DNA of 64,000 nucleotides, taken from the NCBI RefSeq assembly GCF_000955955.1, contig NZ_JYJG01000040.1, forward strand, positions 49,327-113,326, in the 5' to 3' direction. Positions 52,341-61,172 of this stretch are shown here, one piece after another. Under the pieces are notes generated by a model. It was given only the letters and a program-made list of their open reading frames with translations. It ran no database searches and had not been told where the DNA came from. This DNA comes from Lentzea aerocolonigenes (GTDB taxonomy: Bacteria; Actinomycetota; Actinomycetes; Mycobacteriales; Pseudonocardiaceae). A program made the position numbers and the translations under genes. The number at the start of each line of letters is the position of its first letter. Positions within the stretch are counted from its first letter, which is position 1.

Positions 52341-53936
52341 TTACTCGTTCAAAGCACTGCTCCGCATCGACTTGTGGACCAAGGCGTCGCAGAGCGCTAG
52401 CCAGGAGGCCTCGACGATGTTGCCGTGCACACCCACAGTGGTCCACTCGCGCTCGCCGTCGGTGGACTCCACCAGCACGCGCGTCACCGCGTCCGTTCCG
52501 GGGTGCTCGGTGAGGATGCGCACCTTGTAGTCGGCCAGCTCCACAGTGTCCAACCAGGACAGATGCGGCAGCAACGCCTTGCGCAGTGCCGCGTCCAGCG
52601 CGTGCACCGGCCCGTTGCCCTCGGCGGTCGCGATGACCCGCTCCCCCGCCACGTGCACTTTGACCGTGGCCTCCGACACGATCTCGCCGTCCGAGCGGTG
52701 GTCGAGCACCACCCGGTACGACTCCAGCGTGAAGGGAGGAGTGTCCAGTTCGGACAGCTCTGCGCGCAGGAGGAGTTCCATCGACGCGTCGGCCGCCTCG
52801 AACGACCAGCCCTTCGCCTCGAGTTCCTTCACGCGCTTGAGAGCGCTGCCGACTTCGGTTGACCGGCCGGTCAGGTCGAGTCCGAACTCACGTCCCTTGA
52901 GCTCGATACTCGCCCGACCGGCCATCTCGGTGACCAGCACCCGCATGTCGTTGCCGACGATGTCCGGATCGATGTGGTTGTACAGCTCCGGATCCACCTT
53001 GATCGCGCTCGCGTGCAGACCCGCCTTGTGAGCGAATGCTGACGACCCGACATAAGCCTGGTGGGTGTCGGGTGCGATGTTCGCGATCTCGGCCAACGCA
53101 TGGGAGACACGGGTGAGCTCGGCCAGTGCCCCGGTCGGGAGCACCTCCATGCCGAACTTGGTCACGAGGTTTCCCACGACGGCGAACAGGTCCGCGTTGC
53201 CTGCTCGCTCGCCATAACCATTGGCGGTGCACTGAACGTGCGTCGCGCCCGCCTGAACGGCCGCGATGGTGTTCGCCACGGCGCAGGACGTGTCGTCCTG
53301 GCAGTGGATTCCCACTCGGAAGCCGGTCTTCTCGACCACCTCCGCGACCGTCTCGGCGAGACCGAGCGGCAGCTGCCCGCCGTTCGTGTCGCACAGGACA
53401 ACGACGTCCGCGCCACCCTCCACAGCGGACTCCAGCACCTTGAGGCTGGTTTCCGGGGAGAACGCGTACCCGTCGAAGAAGTGCTCGGCGTCGAGGAAGA
53501 CGCGCCTGCCGTGGTCCTTGAGGAACCGGACGGTGTCGCGCACCATCTTCAGGTTCTCGTCGGCGTCCGTCCTGAGTGCACGCTCGATGTGCCGCAGGTC
53601 CGACTTGGCCACCAGCGTGACAACGGGCGCCTGGCTGTCGAGAAGTGCCTTGACCTGCGGGTCTTCCTCGACCTTGACCCCGGCCTTGCGCGTCGCCCCG
53701 AACGCGACCAGCTTGGCGTGCTTGAGCTCCAGATCCCCTGCCGCAGCCCGCGCGAAGAACTCCGTGTCCTTGGGCAACGCGCCGGGCCAGCCGCCCTCGA
53801 TGAACCCGACGCCGAGCCCGTCCAGCAGCCGCGCGACCGCGAGCTTGTCCGTGACGGAGTACGAAATGCCCTCACGTTGAGCGCCATCGCGCAACGTCGT
53901 GTCGTAGACGTGGAACTCGTCGCTGGGGCCGGCCAT
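52341..53936 (-). CDS. cimA: Citramalate synthase
   Basis: A 531-residue HMGL-like enzyme condensing acetyl-CoA and pyruvate to (R)-citramalate, the threonine-independent entry to isoleucine. FHVYDTTLRDGAQREGISYS, GIHCQDDTSCAVANTIAAVQ and AFAHKAGLHASAIKVDPELY are conserved catalytic segments. The C-terminal regulatory domain (about 400-531) contains NGPVHALDAALRKAL. LeuCD and LeuB in this window could complete the pathway. Expression is probably set by the Ile-rich leader peptide and terminator upstream. Confidence 0.95.
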   Translation of the reverse strand: MAGPSDEFHVYDTTLRDGAQREGISYSVTDKLAVARLLDGLGVGFIEGGWPGALPKDTEFFARAAAGDLELKHAKLVAFGATRKAGVKVEEDPQVKALLDSQAPVVTLVAKSDLRHIERALRTDADENLKMVRDTVRFLKDHGRRVFLDAEHFFDGYAFSPETSLKVLESAVEGGADVVVLCDTNGGQLPLGLAETVAEVVEKTGFRVGIHCQDDTSCAVANTIAAVQAGATHVQCTANGYGERAGNADLFAVVGNLVTKFGMEVLPTGALAELTRVSHALAEIANIAPDTHQAYVGSSAFAHKAGLHASAIKVDPELYNHIDPDIVGNDMRVLVTEMAGRASIELKGREFGLDLTGRSTEVGSALKRVKELEAKGWSFEAADASMELLLRAELSELDTPPFTLESYRVVLDHRSDGEIVSEATVKVHVAGERVIATAEGNGPVHALDAALRKALLPHLSWLDTVELADYKVRILTEHPGTDAVTRVLVESTDGEREWTTVGVHGNIVEASWLALCDALVHKSMRSSALNE

Positions 53937-53960
53937 CGGGGTTCATCTCCTCATCAGGGC

Positions 53961-53995
53961 AAACAAAAAGACCCCCCGCGGGATGCGAGAGGTCT
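53961..53995 (-). terminator. cimA attenuator terminator
   Basis: On the minus strand AGACCTCTCGC (53995-53985) pairs with GCGGGGGGTCT (53979-53969), an 11-bp stem with two G-U pairs, followed by TTTTGTTT. It sits between the leader peptide and cimA, 33 bases before the cimA start, so it would stop transcription before the gene. Confidence 0.85.
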
Positions 53996-54033
53996 GCGCG
54001 TCGGGTGCCAGGGGCGGCAACTACCCGACGCGC
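53996..54033 (-). promoter_or_regulatory. Leader stem of the cimA attenuator
   Basis: The arms ACCCGACGCGC (minus 54006-53996) and GCGCGTCGGGT (minus 54033-54023) form a perfect 11-bp stem. It includes the last codons and stop of the leader peptide and abuts the terminator stem. The exact antiterminator pairing is not resolved by eye. Confidence 0.7.
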
Positions 54034-54065
54034 TCGTCAATAATGATGGCGATGTGCTGAACCAT
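54021..54065 (-). CDS. Ile-rich leader peptide for cimA
   Basis: A 14-codon frame from ATG at 54065 to TAG at 54021 encodes MVQHIAIIIDERVG. Four Ile codons (ATC, ATC, ATT, ATT) fall within five residues, with Val at both ends. The frame ends in the leader stem and is 84 bases before cimA. An in-frame GTG at 54089 would lengthen it. The Ile content matches the end product of the pathway, so stalling at scarce Ile-tRNA is the expected sensor. Confidence 0.75.
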   Translation of the reverse strand: MVQHIAIIIDERVG

Positions 54066-54140
54066 GAAGCGGATGCTGCCACAGCTCAGCACGTCATACC
54101 AAGCGCCGGGAAGAAATCTCCCACTATCTGGTCACGGTGA

Positions 54141-54164
54141 GTACTGGCGCACGCCTGCCAGTAC
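54141..54164 (-). terminator. Hairpin at the end of the btu operon
   Basis: GTACTGGC (54141-54148) pairs with GCCAGTAC (54157-54164) across 8 bases, 5 bases past the btuF stop. No U-tract. Confidence 0.55.
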
Positions 54165-54169
54165 TGGAT

Positions 54170-55143
54170 TCACGCCTGTGACAGGTACTTCGCGAACGCC
54201 TCGATCGACGCCGGGTTGCGCGGCGACTCGACCAAGGCCGCGTACGGGAGTGCGAAGAAGCGCTTGTTCTTGACGGCCGGTGAGTTCGCGAGCGGTGCGA
54301 AGCCCTCCAGGAACGCCTGCTTCTGCGCGGGCGTGTTCGCCTCGCCGTCCGCGTAGTCCACGATCAGCACGACATCGGGGTCGCGCTGCACGACGGTCTC
54401 CCAGTTGACCGTGGTCCAGCTGTCGTCGAGGTCACCGAAGATGTTGTCGCCGCCCGCCTTGGAGATCACGTCCTGGGGCGCGGCGTTCCTGCCGGACGTG
54501 AAGGGCTGGTCCTGGCCGCTGTCGTAGAGGAACACCTTCGGGCGCGGCTTGCCGGCCATCAGCTTGCCGGCGTCGGAGATCTGCTGCTGGTAGCCCTTGA
54601 TGAGCTCCTCGGCCTCGGCCTCGACGCGGAAGATCTTCCCGAGGTTGCGGAGATCTGTGTAGAGAGCGTCCAGCGCGGGCATGATGCCGCGCTGCTTGCC
54701 GACGCCGTTCCGGCACGCCTCGGTGAGCTGGTAGGTGCCGATTCCGAGTTGCTTCAGTGCGTCCGGGGTGAAGCCGCTGCTCTCGGTGAAGCCGTAGTTC
54801 CAGCCGGCGAAGACGAGGTCGGCGTTCGCGCCCTGCACGACCTCCTTGGAGATCTTGTCGGCGAGCTTCTTCGTGCTGTCGAAGTCGGACTTCCACGGCG
54901 AGGTCCGCAGGTCGACCGTGTTGCCGCCGTCCACGACGTAGCCGGCCATGCGGTCCTTCAGCCCCAGGGCGAACATCAGCTCGGTGATGCCGGTGTCGTT
55001 CGTGACCACTTTGGACGGCACCTGGTCGAACGTCACCTGCTGACCGCAGTTGGTGACGGTCACCGGGTCGACAGCCGGCTTGTCCTGCGCGACCGTGGCG
55101 CCGCAGCCGGACACCAGCAACAGCAGGGCGCAGAGCGCGGTTC

Positions 55144-55147
<4 letters not shown>
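54170..55147 (-). CDS. btuF: Substrate-binding lipoprotein of cobalamin ABC transporter
   Basis: A 325-residue class III (FhuD/BtuF) binding protein. The lipobox is LLLVSGC, near residue 13. VVTNDTGITELMFALGLKDR, DVVLIVDYADGE and the helical backbone fit the fold. TTG at 55147 is supported by GGAGGT 5 bases upstream and by overlap with the ATPase stop. The operon's riboswitch points to cobalamin or a corrinoid as ligand, although family members also carry siderophores. Confidence 0.85.
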
Positions 55148-55880
<733 letters not shown>

Positions 55881-55881
<1 letters not shown>

Positions 55882-56903
55882 CAACGTCCTCCGAACACGT
55901 ACGACTTGCGGCGCATGAGGAAGACGAAGCACGGCACGCCGATCGCGGCCGTGATGACGCCGAGCGGGAGCTCTTCCGGCGCGGCGAGCATGCGGGCGGC
56001 CACGTCGACCCACACGAGGAACGACGCTCCGGCAAGGGGTGCGAGCGGCAGCACACGGCGGTGGTCCGCGCCCACGACCATGCGGGTGAGGTGCGGCAGC
56101 ATCAGGCCGACGAACCCCACGGCGCCGCTGACCGCCACCAGCACGCTCGTGATGCCCGCGGTGACGACGAACAGCTGCGTGCGGAACCGGTTGACCGGGA
56201 CCCCCAGCGTGGTCGCGGTCTCGTCGCCCATCGCCAACGCGTTCAGCTGCCGCGCCCTGGTCATCAGGTAGACGATCCCGGCGACGGTCACGACCGTGGC
56301 GACGGGCAGCGACTGCCAGTTCGCGCCGCCGAGGCTGCCCAGCAACCAGAACATGGCGCTGCGAGCGGCCTCGCCGTGCGGCGCCTGGAACACCAGCAGC
56401 ATCGCCGCCGCGGAGAACCCGTACGCCAGCGCGGTTCCGGTCAGCACGAGCCGCAACGGGGTGAGCCCTAGGCTCGTGCGCGCGGTGACGTAGACCAAGG
56501 CGGTCGCGCCGAGCCCGGTCAGGAACGCGCCCGTCGACAACGCGTAGACACCGAGCCCGGACAGGGCGCCGAAAGTCGCCACGGCCGTCGCGCCGACGCT
56601 CGCACCGGACGAGATGCCGAGCACGTACGGGTCTCCGAGAGCGTTGCGGACGACGGCCTGGATGGCCACGCCGACCGCACTCAGACCTGCGCCGACGACC
56701 GCGGCCAGCATGACACGAGGCAGCCTGATGTCCCAGACGATGCGGTACTGCCCGGCGAGGTCGGCAGGCACCGTGCCGCCGGTGATGGCCGCCCACAACA
56801 GGTCGGCCGTGACGCCGAACGGGACGGAGACGGGGCCGAGCGCCACTCCCGCCACGATGCTGACGGCGAGCACGCCGACGAGCGCGCTGATCTTCGCGAC
56901 CAC
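55881..56903 (-). CDS. btuC: FecCD/BtuC-type permease
   Basis: A 340-residue permease with about nine hydrophobic helices. DIRLPRVMLAAVVGAGLSAV, GDPYVLGISSGASVGATA, WLLGSLGGANWQSL and GFVGLMLPHLTRMVVGADHR are FecCD signatures. It is the first gene of the operon. GTG at 56903 has GGGAAGGG 5 bases upstream. This site lies after the cobalamin riboswitch. Confidence 0.92.
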
Positions 56904-56922
56904 AAATGCCCTTCCCGCAGTC

Positions 56923-56952
56923 CACGGCAGGATGTACTGGTTTCAAGCCGTG
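56923..56952 (-). promoter_or_regulatory. Alternative helix of the cobalamin riboswitch
   Basis: CACGGC (minus 56952-56947), which closes the riboswitch, can instead pair with GCCGTG (minus 56928-56923) 18 bases on. The two helices exclude each other. The ribosome site of btuC follows the second arm, suggesting control of translation, since no U-tract is seen. Confidence 0.6.
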
Positions 56953-57038
56953 TGCGGGTATTCGGGCTTGCCCCAAAAACTGGGACCTACCGTTGCGGGT
57001 CAGCGCCGGACTTCGACCGGACTTCCCCCGTGCACGAC
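56947..57038 (-). ncRNA. Cobalamin riboswitch
   Basis: On the minus strand the order is GTCGTG, GGGGAAGTCCGG, CGAAGTCCGGC, the B12 box GCTGACCCGCAACGGTA (57004-56988), then CAAGCCCGAATACC and CACGGC. This matches the conserved core of cobalamin riboswitches, with short peripheral loops. P1 is GTCGTG/CACGGC. It lies 44 bases upstream of btuC. Confidence 0.9.
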
Positions 57039-57044
57039 TCACTC

Positions 57045-57050
57045 ACCCTA
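57045..57050 (-). promoter_or_regulatory. Candidate -10 for the riboswitch transcript
   Basis: TAGGGT on the minus strand ends 6 bases before the first P1 base, so the RNA would start at or near the riboswitch P1 helix. No clear -35 is visible. Confidence 0.45.
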
Positions 57051-57097
57051 ACCGACGAACCAGTGCACAAATCCGGCACGAGCCGCGTCTGGAGTGC

Positions 57098-57541
57098 ATG
57101 GACCTGGGTGAACGACGACGGTCTCGGCGCGAGCAGCTGCGGCGCAAGCACGGCACAACGCCGCTGGTCAGGCAGGACACCGCCGTTGCCGCACTCGTGC
57201 TCACCGTGATCGTGGCGGTGTCGGTCGCGGGTGGCGTCGCACACATGCCGATCGCCACCGCGCTGAACGACCTCTACTGCACGCCCGCAGGCTGCGCGTC
57301 GCTGCCCCAGGTGCTGACCGGGCTGGCGGTCGCGGCGGCACCGCTGGCGGTCTTCTTCTGGCGTCGAGACGCCGCCTTCTACCTCTACCTGCTGCTGGCG
57401 GGATTCGCCGGCACCGTGTTCATCACGTCCAACCAGGACGTGATGAACGACGGTCTGTGGGCGCTGCCGCTGACCTACTTCCTCACCTCACTGCTGGTCG
57501 TGCCGTTCACAGCGCTCCTCCTGCACCGAAACCGGGCGTGA
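57098..57541 (+). CDS. Small membrane protein (147 aa)
   Basis: The N-terminal 28 residues are basic (RRRSRREQLRRKH), followed by about four transmembrane segments (AVAALVLTVIVAVSVAGGVA; VLTGLAVAAAPLAVFFW; FYLYLLLAGFAGTVFIT; LTYFLTSLLVVPFTALLL). Two cysteines (YCTPAGC) lie in the first outside loop. The family is not recognised. GGAG lies upstream of ATG 57098. It is divergent from the btu operon and overlaps the convergent T7SS-type operon end by 35 bases. Confidence 0.7.
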   Translation: MDLGERRRSRREQLRRKHGTTPLVRQDTAVAALVLTVIVAVSVAGGVAHMPIATALNDLYCTPAGCASLPQVLTGLAVAAAPLAVFFWRRDAAFYLYLLLAGFAGTVFITSNQDVMNDGLWALPLTYFLTSLLVVPFTALLLHRNRA

Positions 57542-58130
57542 AGCGCCTGAAGTACTCCAGGCTGTTCTTCATCTGCTCCTGTACGTTGCCCCACTTCGGC
57601 ATTTCGTCCGGGTCGAGCATCTCCAGCACGTCGACGGACTCGGTCGCCTTCTCACCGGGAACGAGGATCTCTGCCCGCTCACCGGGGAAGATCGACACCA
57701 GGTGGCCGACGTGCCAAGCGTCGCGCCTGGCTCCCTTGACGAGCACCTTCCACGGCGGGTCGTAGTTGTCGCGATGCTCGAGCTCCATGCGGATGTACCC
57801 CAGCGCGGAGAACACGGAGTCGGCGGTGGTCATCTTGCGGCCGAACGGGCCGTAGACAGCCATCTTGATCTCTTTCGCGTTGACCGCCTGCCACACGACG
57901 CGGCCTACCCAGACCTGTTCCTTGCCCGACTCCGGATCTTTGCCGTAGAGCGGGATGTTCCGCGAGATCGCCGGGAACTCCCCGTCCTTCGTCCACTCAG
58001 GAAGCTCCTCCACTGGCTGCTGCGGAGGAGACGCCGGCCGGGACGGCGACGGAACGGGCGGCCTCATCGCGCGTGGCGGCTGCGGTGGCATCTGGCGCTG
58101 CGGACGCATCGGCGGTTGTTGCGGGTACAT
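57507..58130 (-). CDS. Conserved-type protein at the end of a T7SS-like operon
   Basis: A 207-residue protein. Residues 1-40 are Pro/Arg/Met-rich and disordered (MYPQQPPMRPQRQMPPQPPR). Residues 42-200 are a globular domain (FPAISRNIPLYGKDPE, GRVVWQAVNAKEIKMAVYGP, PWKVLVKGARRDAWHVGHLV). I do not recognise the domain. It follows the large T7SS-like gene by 31 bases and may be its partner or immunity or chaperone protein (inference from position). Confidence 0.7.
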   Translation of the reverse strand: MYPQQPPMRPQRQMPPQPPRAMRPPVPSPSRPASPPQQPVEELPEWTKDGEFPAISRNIPLYGKDPESGKEQVWVGRVVWQAVNAKEIKMAVYGPFGRKMTTADSVFSALGYIRMELEHRDNYDPPWKVLVKGARRDAWHVGHLVSIFPGERAEILVPGEKATESVDVLEMLDPDEMPKWGNVQEQMKNSLEYFRRFTPGFGAGGAL

Positions 58131-58161
58131 GGGACAAAGCTCCTTGTGGATCGCCGTTACG

Positions 58162-59589
58162 TCAGCTGTGTTTGGCCATGATGTCGCGCATCTGCTGGCG
58201 CTGCTCGTGGATCCGCTGCCACGTGTCATTTTCCTCGACACGAGACAGCCGGCCGGACTCCACCTCACCCTGCATCCGCTCGACCGAGTCCTGCAGTCGG
58301 AAGTAGTCGCTCCTGGAGGGTTCCGGGAGGTGTTCCGGTTCGGTGATCTTGGGGCGCTCGTCCGGCTCGTGCTTCGGTTGCTCGGCGGGCTGTTCGGGCT
58401 CGTGGTGGTCCGGAGTGTCGTGATCCCGGTCGTGCGACGGCAGGTCGTCCAGGTCTGTCTTCTGTGGACCGAACGGCTCGTCGGGAAAGGGGTTGTAGTC
58501 CGACGGCGGGTGCGACGCCGGCGGCTCGTAGTCGCCCTTGGTCCACGGCGGCATGCCGTCGTCGACGTGCTTGCCGATCTGGGTGGCGGCCGTCTCGGTC
58601 GCCTCGCGCGCGGCCGACTCCATCGCCTCGCGGGCAACCGCCTTCTCCGCACTGCCGGCGAACCCGGCGCCGTCGGTCGCGACGCCGATGGCGATGTCGC
58701 CGATCAGCTGGCCCGCCGCGGAGAAGGGATCCTTCTTCCACTCCTCGAAGTTGAGGATGCCTTTGACCGCCTCGGCCGGGTGCGTGACCATGTGCACCAT
58801 TCCCGACGCCTGCTGCATCATGTGCGCCGCGTACTCGCCGGGATGGGCCATGTTGTACGGGTCGAGCGGGCAGCCCGCCCGCACCATCTTCACCAGGTTG
58901 AGCAGGGACTTGCCCCCGCCGGAGTGCAACGAGCTGACCTGGTCGACGGTCTTCTCGAAGGAGTCCTCGATCGAGGAGGCGAACTTCGAGAGGAAGCCCG
59001 GTTCCTCCGGCGCCTTGTCCTTCGCCCTGGTCACGATCGCGGCTGTCTCGGCCGCCGCGGTGCGCAGGGCGTTGCGGGCGTCGGCGAGCATCCGTTCGGC
59101 GGCTTCGCGCTGGGCCTTGCCTGGATCGTTGAACGGGGCCAGCGGCGACGGCAACGAGTCACCGGCGGCCTGCGCGGCCAGGAACGTCTTCTCGAACTGC
59201 GAGGACGCGGCGTCGTACTGGCGTTCAGCGTCCTTTGTGGCCTGTTTCGCCTCGTTGTAGAGCCGGATCGCCTCCGCCGCCTGGCGTTGCGCCTGCTCGA
59301 CCGCACCCTTGTACGTCGTCAGCGCGTCCACCACGGGCCCGAACGCCTCGGCGGCGTCGCGCCACTTCGGCGTCTCCTTGCAGAAGTACTCGTGGAACTT
59401 GTCCGCGGCCGAACCCGTCCACTTGCCGACGTCCAGTGTGGACAGACCGCCGTACGCCTCCTGGCACGCGGACGAGAGCTTGCGCAGCCCGTCCGCGGTC
59501 TCGTCGAGCGTCGCGACGTTGCCCGGCACCAGTTCCTTCGGGTCGTCGGTGTCGCCGAGCTCACTGCGCCCGAGTCCGAAGATGTTCAC
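58162..59589 (-). CDS. T7SS-associated WXG-domain protein
   Basis: A 475-residue protein. Residues 1-170 form an alpha-helical WXG-type domain with WTG at 57-59 in a turn between helices (DVGKWTGSAADKFHEYF). A helical middle region includes YNMAHPGEYAAHMMQQASGM and FNFEEW-type elements. Residues 345-425 are a Pro/Glu/His/Asp-rich linker, and the final 50 residues are a charged helix (DSVERMQGEVESGRLSRVEE). It resembles LXG/WXG effector architecture but no toxin domain is recognised. Confidence 0.75.
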   Translation of the reverse strand: MNIFGLGRSELGDTDDPKELVPGNVATLDETADGLRKLSSACQEAYGGLSTLDVGKWTGSAADKFHEYFCKETPKWRDAAEAFGPVVDALTTYKGAVEQAQRQAAEAIRLYNEAKQATKDAERQYDAASSQFEKTFLAAQAAGDSLPSPLAPFNDPGKAQREAAERMLADARNALRTAAAETAAIVTRAKDKAPEEPGFLSKFASSIEDSFEKTVDQVSSLHSGGGKSLLNLVKMVRAGCPLDPYNMAHPGEYAAHMMQQASGMVHMVTHPAEAVKGILNFEEWKKDPFSAAGQLIGDIAIGVATDGAGFAGSAEKAVAREAMESAAREATETAATQIGKHVDDGMPPWTKGDYEPPASHPPSDYNPFPDEPFGPQKTDLDDLPSHDRDHDTPDHHEPEQPAEQPKHEPDERPKITEPEHLPEPSRSDYFRLQDSVERMQGEVESGRLSRVEENDTWQRIHEQRQQMRDIMAKHS

Positions 59590-60101
59590 CTGCGATCACC
59601 CGCCGGCTTGAACGAGGACTTCTCGCCGGTGATGTCCTTCTCCGCCGAGTCCAGGGACTTCTCGAAACCCTTCGAGGCCTTGTCCCACTCCTCGCCCAGA
59701 CCCGTCGGCTTCAGGTACGGCTTGCCGAGCTCCTCCCACGACTGCTTGGTCGGGTCGGCCTGCGAGGTCGGGTCGCCGAGCAGGAGCTGGAACCCCTCCT
59801 TGACCTTGTCCTCCGCCTTCTCGTACACGCTCTTGGTGTCGGTGAGCGCGGTGACCATCTCCGCGCCTTCCTTGACGAGGTGCCGCACACCCCACTTCCA
59901 GCGCTCGAAGAACTCCTCCAGCGCGTCGGCGAGCACCTCGTCGCCGCACTCGTCCTCGCTCGGGCACAACCACCCGAGTGCGGTCGAGCTGGCCATGAGG
60001 TGCCCGCCGTCAGGAGCGAAGTCCTTCAGCGCGGCAACGGTGTCGTTGACACCCTTGATCGCGTGCCCCATCGCGCCGAGGTCGACGCCGTACCCGGTCA
60101 C
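59586..60101 (-). CDS. EspC/WXG100-like T7SS substrate protein
   Basis: A 171-residue helical protein. FFERWKWGVRHLVKEGAEMV supplies a tryptophan-glycine turn and YEKAE at 93-97 fits the YxxxD/E export signal of type VII substrates. Helical pairs continue to a charged C-terminus. It overlaps the next gene as ATGA and is itself overlapped by the SseB-like gene as GTGA, so the four genes are one transcript. No ESX core genes (EccB-E, mycosin) are in this window. Confidence 0.72.
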   Translation of the reverse strand: MTGYGVDLGAMGHAIKGVNDTVAALKDFAPDGGHLMASSTALGWLCPSEDECGDEVLADALEEFFERWKWGVRHLVKEGAEMVTALTDTKSVYEKAEDKVKEGFQLLLGDPTSQADPTKQSWEELGKPYLKPTGLGEEWDKASKGFEKSLDSAEKDITGEKSSFKPAGDRR

Positions 60102-60481
60102 GCGTCCACCGCCAGGTCGTCGGGGACGATGCCGCGCGCCGGCGGCAGGGCCATCATGTGCTCGGACCCGTTGTCGAACACCACGCCCGTCGGCTTCGGC
60201 AGCGCGCGCAGGTAGTGGTCCAGCAACCGTTCGCCGGTGACCGCCAGGTAGGTGGCCTCCGTGCTCTCGCCCCGTGCCGCGAGATGTCGTTGCAGCAGCT
60301 CGGGACTGGAGAACGCGGCCAGCCAGCTCAGTCCCTCGATGGTGACGACCGGCAACGACAGCGGGTCGATCCGCTGCAGGTACACGGTGCTCTCCCGGAA
60401 CGCCTTCAGGAAGGCTTCCGGATTCCCCCCGCCGTCGCGATAGCGCCTTGCCGTCGCGACAGCCTCGTTTTCTGTTTTCAT
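60098..60481 (-). CDS. SseB-domain protein
   Basis: A 127-residue protein with the SseB N-terminal fold: FLKAFRESTVYLQRIDPLSL, VVTIEGLSWLAAFSSPELLQ and a C-terminal VVFDNGSEHMMALPP. SseB-domain proteins recur in actinobacterial T7SS loci. It is the first gene of the operon, with ATG at 60481. Role unknown; chaperone-like or accessory function is inferred. Confidence 0.78.
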   Translation of the reverse strand: MKTENEAVATARRYRDGGGNPEAFLKAFRESTVYLQRIDPLSLPVVTIEGLSWLAAFSSPELLQRHLAARGESTEATYLAVTGERLLDHYLRALPKPTGVVFDNGSEHMMALPPARGIVPDDLAVDA

Positions 60482-60579
60482 GCCTCTCCCGTTCCTACCA
60501 ATCCCCCCAGATCGGCAGCGCCGTACGTTACCGGTGGATCACGGTGAGTGTCGGAGAGGTCGTGCAACTGAGGTCCGCG

Positions 60580-61134
60580 TCACGATGTCCGATAGCGCAT
60601 CAGCGCCGCACTTCCCTTGCGCTCCAGGGAGATCAGGCGCAAATCGGACATACTTCCGGTGAAGAGTCGTTGTCCGGCACCGATCACGCTCGGGAACACC
60701 ATCAGGCGGTACTCGTCGACGAGCCCGGCCTCTGCCAGCTCCCGCACGACGCTGATGCTTCCGGTGACGACAACGTCTTGACGTGCCTTCAACTCCCACA
60801 CCTGGCCGACCAGGTCGCCTTCGACCAGCGAGGAGTTCTGCCAACCGTCCACTTCGGTCAGTGAACGGGAGGCGACGCGCTTGGGGATGTTGTTCATCTT
60901 CGTGGAGAACTCGTCGGTGCGGCCGGGCCAGAGCTTCGCGAACAGCTCCCAGGTCGTGCGGCCGAGCAGCAGCACGCCGGTGTCGAGCAACGGCCCCAGC
61001 CCGAACTTGTCGCCCGCCACGGCTTCCGGGCCGTGCCGGAACGCCCAGCCGCCTCCGGCCGTGCCGCCGGAACCGTCCGGGTCCTCGACGACGCCGTCCA
61101 AGGTCGCGAACTCGATGACAATCAGATCGCTCAT
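60580..61134 (-). CDS. Dihydrofolate reductase-family (RibD C-terminal) protein
   Basis: A 184-residue protein of the RibD C-terminal/DHFR-like fold. VIEFATLDGVVEDPDG at the N-terminus, LLLGRTTWELFAKLWPGRTD, VVTGSISVVRELAEAGLVDE and VFPSVIGAGQRLF are family motifs. It is a probable NADPH-dependent reductase with unknown substrate. It is divergent from the sigma factor gene with a 38-base gap. Confidence 0.88.
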   Translation of the reverse strand: MSDLIVIEFATLDGVVEDPDGSGGTAGGGWAFRHGPEAVAGDKFGLGPLLDTGVLLLGRTTWELFAKLWPGRTDEFSTKMNNIPKRVASRSLTEVDGWQNSSLVEGDLVGQVWELKARQDVVVTGSISVVRELAEAGLVDEYRLMVFPSVIGAGQRLFTGSMSDLRLISLERKGSAALMRYRTS

Positions 61135-61172
61135 GCCACTACATACCGGCGAGGCCCGCGATACTCATCGCG

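Noticed and set aside
53937..54166. T-box riboswitch before cimA
   Set aside because: No AGGGTGGNACCGCG-type T-box sequence is present. The leader peptide and terminator explain the region better.
57955..60240. 761-codon plus-strand frame over the T7SS-like operon
   Set aside because: It runs opposite four overlapping genes that have motifs and start/stop coupling. It has no domain features.
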